Source: Panagrolaimus kolymaensis (taxonomy: Eukaryota; Nematoda; Chromadorea; Rhabditida; Panagrolaimidae). From it: DNA of 64,000 nucleotides. The notes below the pieces were generated by a model. The model made no database searches. It was not told the DNA's origin and saw only the letters and a list, made by a program, of their open reading frames with translations. This document shows, piece after piece, positions 49,689 through 60,504 of this stretch (positions within the stretch are counted from its first letter, which is position 1; each line of letters starts with the position of its first letter). Both the position numbers and the translations under genes were made by a program. The stretch spans positions 2,046,001 to 2,110,000 of the forward strand of contig JAJQJQ010000008.1 of the NCBI GenBank assembly GCA_028622995.1. Direction: 5' to 3'.

Positions 49689-50225
49689 TAAAAATAATTG
49701 TGTTCTTCATTATATAATTGTTTATTATGTTTATTGAAATAAAAATTAGAAAATAATACATAGAAAATCGACACATTTAGTTTGGCAAAAAATTTGAAAA
49801 CATAGTCCTTAATCAGCAAGTGAAAACGAATTTTAATAAAAGAAAAAAATCATAAATTAAGCCATTAATTTATCAAACTTTTTTTATCCAATAAATTCAA
49901 CTATTTTTTAGGTTGGTTAAACCCATTTTACGCTATTGCATACTAAGCTTCAAACTTAATTTACTGACTTTTTGAAATAACATTTTTTGGCGCCAAATAA
50001 CCCTCTTCCATATTGATTTATTTTGTCCCACAGCTTAAGATAAATATAAACTATTGGCTCCTTCATTCTTTTTTTTTGTGGGTCAATGACTTGTGTGTTC
50101 ACTATTATTAAATAGTTGGCGTCCTTGTCTCCTTCCATTTTTTCAGTTGTTATTCTATTTAAAAAAATATATACATCACTTTTTATTCTGTAATTTTTGT
50201 TAGTTCAAGTTTAAGTTTTGTTCAG
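49689..50225. other. Spacer between F-box/LRR copies 2 and 3
   Basis: AT-rich; includes a short run (about 50098-50140) that resembles the region before copy 2 ('attattaaatagttggcg'), showing that the promoter side was duplicated with the gene. No exon. Confidence 0.5.
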
Positions 50226-52058
50226 ATGTCGGAAGAAAATGTCACAACTTCTGCCAGCATCAGTAGTAGATCCAGGCCATGTTTGAAGCGTCAATGTAAA
50301 AATTCCGTTGAGCCTGGTTTAATAAAGGTAAATACAATTATTTTAAAACAAATTAAAAAGGTTTTCTTTGTTTTAGACTCCAAAACAACTTCGAAAAAGA
50401 AATTTAAAAGTTGCAGCAGAAAATGAGGGTAAGGAAACTAAGGCCATGTTACTAACGGATCTTCCAAATGAAATTCTTGTAAGTTTTTTCATATATCTAA
50501 AATTTTTATATTCTGATGATTGCCGCGATATTTAAAACTTACATTTGTAAAAAATTTGTATATTTTTTAGCGTAAAATTTTGAATCAAATTTCATTTGAC
50601 GACCTTTTCAACCTCGAAATTGTTTGCAAACGATTACAAAAAGTTGTAAAGGGCGTCGTTTGGCCGATGAAAGATTCGTTTAACCAAGAATCCATTTTCA
50701 AATATACTAACTATCCTCTTATTCCACCAAACTTTATAAATTATCAATATAATAATGTGAAAGAACATAACATTACCAACAAATCTGTAAGTAATAACCT
50801 TGATTTCTAATAACATATATGATATATCAATAAAGTATTTTTTTAGGTGGAAGCAATTTTGTCCCGAACAAATAACATTCAAAATATTGATCTTTCCATT
50901 TATTCGTTGACACTTAACGAGGAAGTTTGTTCGTTACTTTCAATGGCTCCAAAACTTATTAAGCTCAATTTATCATTTCTATTTTTAAAAAATGCTAACT
51001 TAGTTACCATTGCTCATTCATGTCCGATGTTAGAAGAAATTTCGTTGGAGTGTTGCTTTACTGACGAAGAAGAAGAATTGAATGATGGTCTAAAAACACT
51101 TTTCAAGCAATGTCCAAATATTAAATATATGAATCTCGCAGAAAATACACTTGGCAATTTTTTTGAGTTCCTTCCCCTTGGACTTCTGTATTTGAATATC
51201 GGACACTGCAATTTCACTTCATATGATATGTATATCTTAGCTCAAAGAGTTCCGAACCTTGAAACACTTATATTGGATTTTTTAAATAGCGACCTTCACA
51301 CAACCGACATGAATATTTGGCTTTCAAAATTAACTAAATTAAGATTCTTGAAAATTGATAATATAACCCCACGACCAGCTATTCCGTCTTTGGATTTTTC
51401 AAATTTGCATGAATTAGAAAAGCTTTGTTTATGCGCAAATGACTTATTTGAAACTTCAACTGTGGAATCACTTCAAAATTGCCCAAAATTAAAATCTTTA
51501 GATTTAAGCTATAACTCTCTGGATAAGAGCAGAGCATTTGAAATGTTAAAGAATTGCAATGCTTTAAAATATTTCAGTTTCAGTAAATGGTATTATTTGA
51601 ATGATGACCTTATTAATTTTGTTCAGCATAATCAAATTGAGGTAACTTTTTTTTAAAATATTTTTTTTTATATTCATTAAATTAACTTTTAACTTTCAGT
51701 ATTTAAACCTTGGCAACTGTGATCATCATCTAACAATAAATTTAATAAAATCCCTTGTTAATTATTGTGAAGTAAGTTTTTATTAAGAAGAAAAGAAGTA
51801 AAGTTTAATAAAAAAAATGGATTTTAGTCACTCAATTATTTGATTATGTGGAGCCCTAATTCTAATTACGGCGAAATTTTAAAATATATTCATTCTGATA
51901 TACATAGTCCTCCACGAAAAAATATTTTGAAAATAATTGTTCACTATGATACAAAGATATCTTCCTCTTCTTCATCGTGTAAATGGTGTGAAGTCATACC
52001 TTGGAAAAGTAGCGATACTTTGCCATTTTCCGATTTCACCAATGTTCAAATCCAATAA
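50226..52058 (+). CDS. F-box/LRR protein, tandem copy 3 (intact)
   Basis: Start MSEENVTTSASISSRSRPCLKRQCKNSVEPGLIK (50226). The second exon ends MLLTDLPNEIL; the F-box exon (about 50571-50785) reads RKILNQISFDDLFNLEIVCKRLQKVVKGVVWPMKDS; the LRR exon (about 50847-51641) carries leucine-rich repeats (LIKLNLSFLFLKNANLVTIAHSCPMLEEISLECC; CPNIKYMNLAENTLGNFFEFLPLGLLYLNIGHC; LETLILDF; LKSLDLSYNSLDKSRAFEMLKNCNALKYFSF). Two short exons then lead to a terminal exon ending at 52058 (TPPRKNILKIIV-type motif, CKWCEVIPW). No internal stop; this is the reference copy of the trio. It fits an FBXL-type SCF substrate receptor: the F-box binds Skp1, the LRR binds the target (family knowledge). Confidence 0.82.
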
Positions 52059-52255
52059 TATAAAAAATAATGTTTTTAAAAAATTGTTTCTTTTGGTTTA
52101 TTGGTTTTTATTAAATGCGAAATATAAAACGATAAAAAACTGCCATGTTTTTAGCGAAAAGTTTTAATACATAGTTAATAAGCGGCCGGGAAAAAAGATT
52201 TAATAAAAATAAAAACAGAATAAATTTTTTATAAAAAAAAATTCAAATTAACTAA

Positions 52256-53018
52256 TTATTTTATCAATCTTTGTTTATCCATGTCATTAGAATTATTTTT
52301 CCACCGCGGCATCATTGGACGAAAGCAACAAAGAAGAAAATTGCTGCTTTTTTTCGTTTTTTCAGCAACATTTGATGATTCTCCAATTTTCATGAGACTT
52401 GTTTTAAATTTTTTGAGATCTAATGGTTTATCTCCCAAGTCAATTAGAAGCTTGGATATTTTATCCCAAAATTGAGTAAATTCTTTATCCGTGACTTTAT
52501 AATCTGAAAAAATAAATAACGAAAATTAATTATTAAATATTGAATGTTTTAATTAAAGAAGCCAGCCTTACTTCCATCATGCATAATCTTGTTTCGAATA
52601 TTTCTTATTTCATTAAGAAATAAGTTTTCTTTTTTTGTTCTTTCTTTGTCTTTTTTGTTTTCATTTATGGCGGATGGAATAGCTAGAATCGCCATATTTG
52701 TCAAAGTTATATCCCATGAATCAACTTTTCCAGTTTTTAATTTTTCTTCAAAGCTTTCGTTAAGTTGACGCGAAAAACTAGTTAATTGAAATAATAATTC
52801 TCCACAAACTTTGCCATCTTTCCATTTCCAAAGTTTTTTATTATTTGGGAAATTTTCTTTTCGGTAATTCGACCATCGATTCTTAAAAATTTGATGAAAT
52901 TTTTCAATGGCCTTTTTTAAAAGTTGAAGGATGCGGCAATGGTTAAGAATTCTTTAAAAGTAGGAGACTAAAAGTTATTCTAATTTATAAATAAAACTCA
53001 CTCGTTTGAGCCCTCCAT
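52256..53018 (-). CDS. HEPN-only protein (copy 7)
   Basis: It starts at 53018 (MEGSNE) and splices to the HEPN exon: ILNHCRILQLLKKAIEKFHQIFKNRW... KTGKVDSWDITLTNMAILAIPSAI... NEIRNIRNKIMHDGS, with the Rx4H RNase-type motif intact. A last exon (DYKVTDKEFTQFWDKISKLLIDLGDKPLDLKKFKTSLMKIGES) matches the segment after HEPN in paralogues and then ends at 52256 with a short Lys/Ser/Cys-rich tail (CCFRPMMPRWKNNSND). There are no TPR, Sel1 or MYND parts, giving about 210 residues. Most diverged HEPN of the set; a stand-alone HEPN protein is plausible, since the frame is clean. Confidence 0.75.
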
Positions 53019-53505
53019 TTTAATTGAAAAATATTATCAATTAATTTATAAAAAATAAAACCTTTTTTTCGAAAATTATTATAAAACTATGGAAGCTAAA
53101 AAATGCAAAATAACACAGCTTCTTAAAACAGTCTTTATTTTAAGTAAGTCTGTTTAGAAAAAGAGAAAAATTTCCAACAAAAAAGTGGCTATGGCTTCTT
53201 TTAATTAAAAAATATCATATTTTTCTAACTTTTTTATATTAAAAACCGAATCCATAGAAAAAAGAATGCTATTTTTGGAAACTCTCACTATATTCTCTCT
53301 CTTTTTATTTTTAAATGTTTTCTATTTGGTTCTCGGAAAATTCAAATAACATTTAAAAAATCTCATAATCTCCAAGGATTAATTACAAAAAAGGTTTATT
53401 CACTTTTTTTAACATGAAAACACAGAATACGCAAGAGAAAAAATTCACAAAAGCAATTCTTTTTTAATGATGTAAAAAAAATTATGAATGTGCATTGGAG
53501 TTTAT
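53019..53505. other. Spacer between HEPN-only gene and the split MYND gene
   Basis: About 490 bp, AT-rich, no exon. Probably the promoter of the HEPN-only gene and 3' flank of the split gene. Confidence 0.4.
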
Positions 53506-53809
53506 TTAATTTACTGCTAAAGAATATATTTTAAGATAGCTGCAAATTTCTTTATGATTAAAATCAATCCAATCAAGCTTTTGACATTCTTTCGAACAAT
53601 ATCGGGCAACTAAACATTTAGCACATCGCAAAGTTTCAGCTTCTTTTCCACAAAAGTGGCATCGTTTTTGGGATAATGAATTATCTAAAAATCAAAAAAG
53701 ATTTTTAATTCCACTGAATTTTATTTTTTAAAAAGGTTTTTTACCAATATTAATATGAGCTGGACCTTCAATTCGAATAATATTTCCGTCTCTTGCTTTT
53801 CTCATATAT
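53506..53809 (-). pseudogene. 3' end (MYND exon) of HEPN-family gene split by a transposon (copy 8)
   Basis: The MYND exon ends at 53506-53508 (CHFCGKEAETLRCAKCLVARYCSKECQ...YSLAVN) and is preceded, across a short intron, by the end of the beta-region exon (RKARDGNIIRIEGPAHINIG). That exon is cut at 53809; its continuation (FRPNCMISIINPY) is found at 63625 onward, beyond the 9.8-kb element. The duplicated target bases are ATAT (or TA). The gene enters from beyond the right edge of the window, so its 5' part cannot be judged. Confidence 0.88.
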
Positions 53810-54494
53810 AAAGCGGTAAAATCTAAAATTTTTTTGCCCGGTTCAAAATTTTATCAGACACCCTGTTTTTTTGTAAATTTTTTTTGCAAGTCATCATTTC
53901 ACAAAATACTCGTTGTTTTGTAAATGAATTTACAATTTTACTATCATTTCCTCTAACATTTGTATATTTGTAAAAAATCCAAAATTTTTTTACAAATTGA
54001 CAATGTCTGGTATTTTATCTAGAAAAATGTAATTTTTTTTTACAAAAACAACCGAAATTCCTAAACATTTGATATTTTGTAAAAAAATTTACAATAAAAC
54101 CACTAGTTTCTCAAACATGTGTTATTTTGTAAGAAATATTTACAAATTTATATGTATTTCAAAAAACTAAGATATTTTGTAAATCTTTACATAAAATGCA
54201 GTGATCGTTTTGTAAATGGATGATTTACAAAAAATGCAGTGATCGTTTTGTAAATGGATGATTTACAAAAAATGCAGTGATCAGTTTGTAAATGGACGAT
54301 TTACAAAAAATGCAGTGATCATTTTGTAAATCGAAGGGAAAGCAAAATAAAGCGGCGATAACCCAGCAATCCACTCAAATCTTTCGTTTTTTGTATGCAA
54401 ATATTTTCAAAGTATTTAACTTTTTATTTTATATTAATGTTGTCAAAAACATAACAATTAATTTATTCATAACAAAAACAAAGCAATAAATATA
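53810..54494. repeat. Left terminal inverted repeat
   Basis: It pairs with 62935-63620. The outer about 65 bp and inner about 430 bp match closely; a middle part (about 53875-54060) has diverged in sequence but keeps the same style: repeated TTTGTAAA/TTTACAAA palindromes. From about 54197 a 38-bp unit (GCAGTGATCG, then TTTTGTAAAT, then GATTTAC) is repeated about 3.5 times. These are probable subterminal binding sites for the transposition protein. Confidence 0.85.
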
Positions 54495-54522
54495 TTTATA
54501 ACAAAGCAAAAACAACATAATA

Positions 54523-57258
54523 TTATTTTTTCCCCTTTTTTAAACGAGAAGATTCCCCAACTAAAGATTTTGTTACAGTATTCATCATTTTTTGCTTTAT
54601 TATTGGTGATTCATTTGATTTTCTTTTTCTACCAGCTCGAGTAGCCTTTTGTGTTTTGATAATTTCAGGAGAATCCTCGTAGATCGTTTCGTTTATTGTG
54701 TTTTCTGCGGTATTTTCACCTTTTTCATTAGCAACTACCTGCTTTCTTTCAACATCGTCTTCTTCTGCTTTTTCCCACATTCTGCTTACCAATTCATTGT
54801 TTTGTTTGAGAAAACGTTCGATATCTTTATTTTCTGGATCAAGAAGAGAATTTCCATCATGAGAGTTAGTCACCATTGTATCAATCAATTCATTATTTTT
54901 TAACACATCCAACAAAGTTTCAAATGGTGCTAAATGAATTTATTTAAAAGATTATTTATAATCGAAAAAACTAACGTGGATTGAAGTTTTGCAATTCATG
55001 TACTGTATCAAAATAATTCTTCATATCATCGTCATTTAGCAACTCCCTCGACTTTTTTCCAACTTCCAAAAGCTTTTGTAGTTTATTGAAATCAGGTTTG
55101 AAAGGCATTGGCATTAGAGAAAGATCTGGCATTGTCTGAAAAATAAATCCATAAGAAATGTTAGCAATTGTTTAAAAAAAACTAACATTAAAGACGTCTA
55201 AGTCCCAATTTTCTGAATTAGGCACGCATCGCAACCACCGACTCGATCGAATATAAGGAGCAACTTGAACTTTAACTACTGCATCTAAAACTATCATGTT
55301 TTTAGAAACTTAAAAGAAACACTAACCTGCGTTGACATAAATCCGAAACATGTGTTGTCCTTTCAATTTGCCAAAGTTGTTTAAATGAAGCTTCAAAATC
55401 GAGTTAAAATCATAAACGTTCAAGAGATGCGTGGCTTGTCGAACACCAGATAAGGTATTGAATAGGTTGAGCATAGCTAAAGTTCCATATTTTAAAACAT
55501 TTATTAATTTAAAAACAAATTACCTTTTGGTGATAAACATTCATTCATATTTAATTTTTGAGAGAACCTTCCAAAAGCACCATCGATATCAATGTGTGTA
55601 TGTCCAACTTCATTAAAGCACACGTAAAACTCTTTGATCTTTGTTTGTTTTTTTAGCAACCACCCTAAAGAGCCCAGTACATTGTAACATTTGTTAGCAC
55701 TGCAGTTATCCAACTGGATTGCAACTACCACCGGAATTACTTTGCACATAACAATGGAATTGATAATTTCTGAAACAATTGAATTTGAACCACCAGGAAA
55801 AGCATCAGCAACATTGAAATAACCATCAATTAAAAATCCATGACCATCATCGGCTGAAAAGATAACATAGTGTATCATCTACAAAAGTAAAACCTTACAT
55901 TCTCTATGTATTATTATTGCATTTAAATTAAAGAAAGCCATGTCAGCATCACCAAGCGTTTTTGTTCGGTTTCTATTCAAATGTGGAAGTTTAGTCTTAT
56001 TTTTGCTCATACCATCATGAGATAAGCTTAGCAAACTTCCCGGTCTTTGTCTTGAAAACATCTTTCTTACTTCATAATCAGCTCGGTCAGCTCTGAAACT
56101 ATGTTTGTTAAATATAATAATAAGTAAAAATTACTTGATGTTTTCCCAATGATTCTGACGATGCCTTCGAACTTCCTCTTTGTTTACAACTTTATTATGT
56201 TGAGCACAAATTCTCAAAGCACAACAGTTCTTACACTTAGTAAAAGAGTTCGTTTGTCTCCAATGTAAAGATGGTTTGATACCATTTAAATAATAATTTG
56301 GAAGCAATCCTTTATCAGGTTGAACGAGTTGCATAAAATCTCTTAAAAATCACCTATGATTTACACTAAAATACCAAAATAACTTACTTTTTTGTAATTC
56401 CAGGTGGCATCAGCATCCCTTCACATGTCGGTAAATCCTGTGCATAATCTTCCAATAACAATACTATTTTTGCCATCGTCTCATAATATTTGCAACTTCC
56501 ATGCGTAATGCTATCATTTCCATGAAGAGAACCTTGCATAGCTCCAATATCAAGTTGTTTCATAAAGACTTTCAACCTGAAATTTAATAATTCATTGGCG
56601 TGTTACTTCTTTTTTTACTTACCTATTATCAGGTATTATATAAATTGCAGCAAAAACATTAACACAAACCTCGCCACCTGCAACTACCGTTGATAGAACA
56701 CCATTATTATAACATTGTCGTACCAAAGTAAATTGAAACTCTCGCATTTGTGCTTTATCAAGAGGAAGTGAGCATCGATATTTTTGGATTAAATAGCTAA
56801 AAAATGTGTTTTAGATATCTTTATATACTAATCACTCACATCGAAAGGAATCTTGTGCAATACTTTGCACAGCAACTACCAACACCAATAATTTCAAGAG
56901 GTGTTGCAGGCTTAAATGTACCGGTGAATAAAGCGTCAAGATCTTTGTTGAATTTTTCGATTTCTTCTATAGCTGAAAATAAAGAAGATATTTATATTTA
57001 TCGTTTGTACAGGTACTTACTTTTATTGAAGATATTTTCCTCAACAGACTTTTGCATGCTATCTTCATCGTCAAAAGCATCATCATAATCATCCAACCAA
57101 GTATCTTGAGTTGACGGATTTTGAGAATTGTAAATACTTTCTGCTGCAACTTCCTCCGAAAAAACATCATCATTTGTTTCTTGAGAAGTATCAACATTGT
57201 TTGTAAAACTATGTTGAGAAGAAGTAGCAACTTCCACAGGAACATCAGAACTTTCCAT
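54523..57258 (-). CDS. RNase H-fold transposase-type protein (DUF7869-like)
   Basis: It starts at 57258 (MESSDVPVEVATSS, acidic N-terminus) and has about nine exons, ending at 54523 with a Lys/Arg-rich tail (RAGRKRKSNESP... RLKKGKK, nuclear signal). Middle exons include a Cys/His cluster (CKNCCALRICAQHNK) and then three acidic motifs spaced as in RNase H-like transposases: LSLSHDGMSKNKTKLPH, VAIQLDNCSANKCYN and FNEVGHTHIDIDGAFGRF. This trio is the hallmark of the widespread 'DUF7869' family of mobile-element proteins (recalled, not searched). All exons are open in frame. The likely role is strand cleavage and transfer at the TIRs. Second gene of the left unit, about 180 bp beyond the knuckle gene. 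It carries at least six sense copies of the GG[T/A]AGTTGC motif. Confidence 0.72.
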
Positions 57259-57440
57259 CTTTTCTATTAATAACAATGATTTAAACTAAAAATGGTTTAA
57301 AAGTGTTTGATAAATTAAGAAAGCAATAATATTTTAACAGATTAAACAAAGTTAAAGGCAGATAAAGGTAAAATAACAAAAAGTGTTTATTTCAAGAACA
57401 AAACAAAAAGCAACAACAAAAAGATACAATAGCAAAAAAA

Positions 57441-58517
57441 TCAAAGTTCTGGATATTTGATGTGAAATTGATGACCACCACATTGATAACAAGCTACTAC
57501 CATTGAGGACAATTTCTGACAAAATGAGGTCCACCACATTGATAACAAGCTACTACCATTGAGGACAATTTCTGACAAAATGAGGTCCACCACATTGATA
57601 ACAAGCAACTACCGATTGAGGACAATTTCTGAGAAGATGAGGACCACCACAGTTGAAGCATGCTAAACCATTCTCACAGCTTCTCCATTCATGATTTCCT
57701 TGAAGACACAGATGACATACTTTAGATTTTGTAATATTTGGACAATTATCATATTGATGACCTTTACCGAAGCAATGTGAGCATACAGCTAAAAAATGAA
57801 AAGTTATTTCAATATTATGTGCAAAAACTCACAATAAGGACAATTTCGTGCATAATGTCCTTCTCCATTTCTTCCATAAGTTTTGCACCTCAAACAAACA
57901 ACCATATTTGGACATTCTTTATTATTGTGGCCATCACCCAAGCAATTTGAACAATCATAAGGTTCTTCTATAAAACTAATATTAGATTATAACGTTTATA
58001 GATGATACCTTACCATAATTTAAGAAAGCAGAAGGTTGTTTTCCATTAGCAACTTCCTGATCATCAGTCGTCCATTCATTATCAACAACTGGACCATCCA
58101 CTTTATCCACTAAAGTTTCCCAAGGAATTTGTTGAAGAACGTCAGCTTGAGCACGAGCAAAAGGGAGATGATGTTCCTATAAAGTAACGATATACGAGAT
58201 AAGACAAATAAAACATACGCTCAAGACCTTTTCCATAAATTCAAATACAATGTAGCAAACATTTGCAACTCCCCGTCCAAGAGTAATAGCAGGAGCAGAA
58301 AGACATACATCAAGAGTTTCAATAATTCTTTGAAGAAATTGACGATCGACATCCCTCATTCTTTTTCTACGCTTTGTTTCACCATCCTAAAATGAACCTG
58401 TATTTAAAACAAATGGTAAGTAAAACATACAATTATTGTTAAAAGTTCGCGAAGTCTTCTGATCACCTTGTGAAAATCATGATTGATACGTTGACGAGAA
58501 TTTCCATTCTGTACCAT
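57441..58517 (-). CDS. Gag-like CCHC zinc-knuckle protein of the transposon
   Basis: It starts at 58517 with MVQNGNSRQRINHDFHKVIRRLRELL. Helical N-terminal half (RDVDRQFLQRIIETLDVCLSAP... NVCYIVFEFMEKV), acidic linker, then a C-terminal run of zinc knuckles: CSNCLGDGHNNKEC, CLRCKTYGRNGEGHYARNC, CSHCFGKGHQYDNC, CHLCLQGNHEWRSC, CFNCGGPHLLRNC, CYQCGGPHFVRNC. Such knuckles bind single-stranded nucleic acid. In the array a 56-bp tandem duplication with a missing base puts a TAG at 57553-57555; the older frame would have run on to a TGA at 57441. The protein as read ends at 57553. It is first gene of the left unit and its 5' UTR and start codon mirror those of the right unit. Candidate binder of the element's repeated 9-mer (inference). 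Confidence 0.75.
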
Positions 58518-59064
58518 CTTTGCAACTACCTGACCACTTGTTAGAAGAATAAACGATACAAAGTTCAAAGCGGAAAGAAAAAAAAGTAATAAATGTTTCA
58601 GAAAAAAACGCGAAAAAAGTTATGTTTTTACGGAAAAAAAGGGAACGGAAACGAAAAATGAATGAAACTGATTCTTTATTCTTCCAGCAAATTTTTTTGG
58701 CATTTTGCTCCCAATATTTTGCTTGCAATGAGCTCTTTTTCAAACTTTGTAAAATTTTTCATTTCTCTTTCATCTTTCATTTTCAATAAATTTTTTGAAC
58801 GTTTGCATGTTTTTTATAATTGAATTATTATTTACCTGCTAAAAATAATTCCCCCGATTGTTAATTAAGGTACTTGTATCGTTTTTACGTATGTACTTCC
58901 TATTTTTTCGTTTCCGTTAGCTTTTTTCTCGTAAAAACATAACTTTTTTCGCGTTTTTTTTCTGAAACATTTATTACTTTTTTTTCTTTCCGATTTGAAC
59001 TTTGTATCGTTTATTCTTCTAACAAGTGGTCAGGTAGTTGCAAAGATGGTACAGAATGGAAATG
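58499..59064. promoter_or_regulatory. Mirrored central bidirectional promoter
   Basis: Arms of about 160 bp (58499-58658 and 58905-59064) are inverted near-copies. They span the first codons (MVQNGN on both sides), a 5' UTR with one GGTAGTTGC placed four bases before the ATG, and upstream sequence with a T-run and an ACGCGAAAAAA box. The unmatched centre (about 58659-58904) separates two divergent starts. The left and right units would therefore be expressed together from equal promoters. The inverted repeat could alternatively be an origin or recombination site. Confidence 0.8.
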
Positions 59065-60314
59065 GTTCACCCAATGGAAGAAATGGAGGAAACGATGAAG
59101 CTACAGAAGGTTTTCATGCTGCAATGGAGATGATTACAGGTGTTTGTGATTCAACCGCTGAATATTTACAACAGATCGTGCATGAATTTCAAAGATTGGG
59201 TATGATAGTTGCTAAAGATGGATTACATCAAGATGAAATGAATGGTGAAGGAAGGGAAGTTGCAAATGGTGAAAGTTTTGGTGATGACGAGGTAGTTGCT
59301 AATGTAAGCTTTTTACTTTTCTCATGCTTTTATTTTTGGAATACTTTAGCATTTTGATGTTGTTGTCTTTGTAAAGACTTACTATTCAATGAATCCTGAA
59401 TTGGTGGATGAACATCGGAATGTTTTTATAATGTTGAAAAATCTTTTGAATCCTGAAAACTGTTATGTTCATGGTTCAGCTTTACAAAGAACGATGATTC
59501 GAACTTCTGATTTAGATGTTGTCTTACGTTATGAGAAAGATTTCGAGGTAGTTGCTAGTAAAGTTATCCCACATGTTTCGGATTTTCGAATTATTCATGA
59601 TGCACCCGTAAGTTCTTTATAAGTTTTTCATGACTTATCGTGTTACTTTTAGGTAAAGCTTTGTAAATTTACTATTGGTAATGTGAAAGTGGACTTGTCT
59701 GAAGATGGAGGTGTTATCGATGGAGTGCAAGCTGGTAACTTCTTTTATGGAATATTTCGTCGAAGAGAAGATATTCGTGTAATGGCTCTTATCCTCAAAC
59801 AATCTGGAGAATTCTTTGGAACGTATGGAACTAAGAACAAAATGATCGGAGGGTTTGTTCTTTTCCTTTTGATACAATTTAATGTTCTTTATTTAGTATT
59901 GGACTCACAACTTTACTGATTTATGGTGCCCAACAAATTCAACTCCTTCCGAAGTTTTTGGTCAGTCGAATGGGCTATTTCAAGGATTCAAATTCAACGT
60001 TTAACGATGCCTATTGGAAAGAAATGGAAGTTGCGACCGAATATGATCTTACAAATGCTGTTTTTATCAAACGATTTGGCATGATTTTGGAAGCCATTTG
60101 CAATACAGACTTCAAGATTACGATCAACGTCATGGCTGAAGAACAACAAGTACCTCTATCTACTCCAATGGTGATCTTTGCTCCTCCACGAAATAAAGAG
60201 AACGCTGCGTGGATTATGAAGTATAAGCGAAGGAAGTTGCTGCTTGAATATTTCAAGAAGATCTTGGGTTACTGGAAAGAAGATCCATGGAGCTTTTTAA
60301 AGCGAATTAAATGA
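59046..60314 (+). CDS. TRF4/Cid1-like terminal nucleotidyltransferase of the transposon
   Basis: It starts at 59046 with MVQNGNGSPNGRNGGNDEATEGF. Four exons join in frame (...EVVAN-HFDVVVF...; ...HDAP-VKLCKF...; ...KMIGG-IGLTTLL...). The catalytic fold shows the Pol-beta signature: YVHGSALQRTMIRTSDLDVVLRYE (G-S, then D-x-D), third acid in KFTIGNVKVDLSEDG, and a helical C-terminal core (DIRVMALILKQSGEFFGTYGTKN... GLTTLLIYGAQQIQLLPKF) like the PAP-associated region of non-canonical poly(A)/poly(U) polymerases. About 365 residues. It likely adds nucleotides to RNA 3' ends; ATP or UTP preference cannot be read. Such enzymes include RDE-3/MUT-2 of C. elegans, which tails transposon RNA for silencing (family knowledge); an element-owned copy is unusual. 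First gene of the right unit. Confidence 0.78.
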
Positions 60315-60504
60315 ATTCTCCGTTGTTTTATGAAGTTTTGTTTTTTTCCTTTAATTGTTTTGTACTTTTTTAAATTGTTTCGTTTTGTTGCACATAAATA
60401 ATATTTGTTATCTTCTTTTGTGTATCATTTTACCGTGGAAAACGTTTGATTAAGCATCTTATTATCTTATCTTAGCTACGTTTTACTTACTATTTCTTTC
60501 TTAG

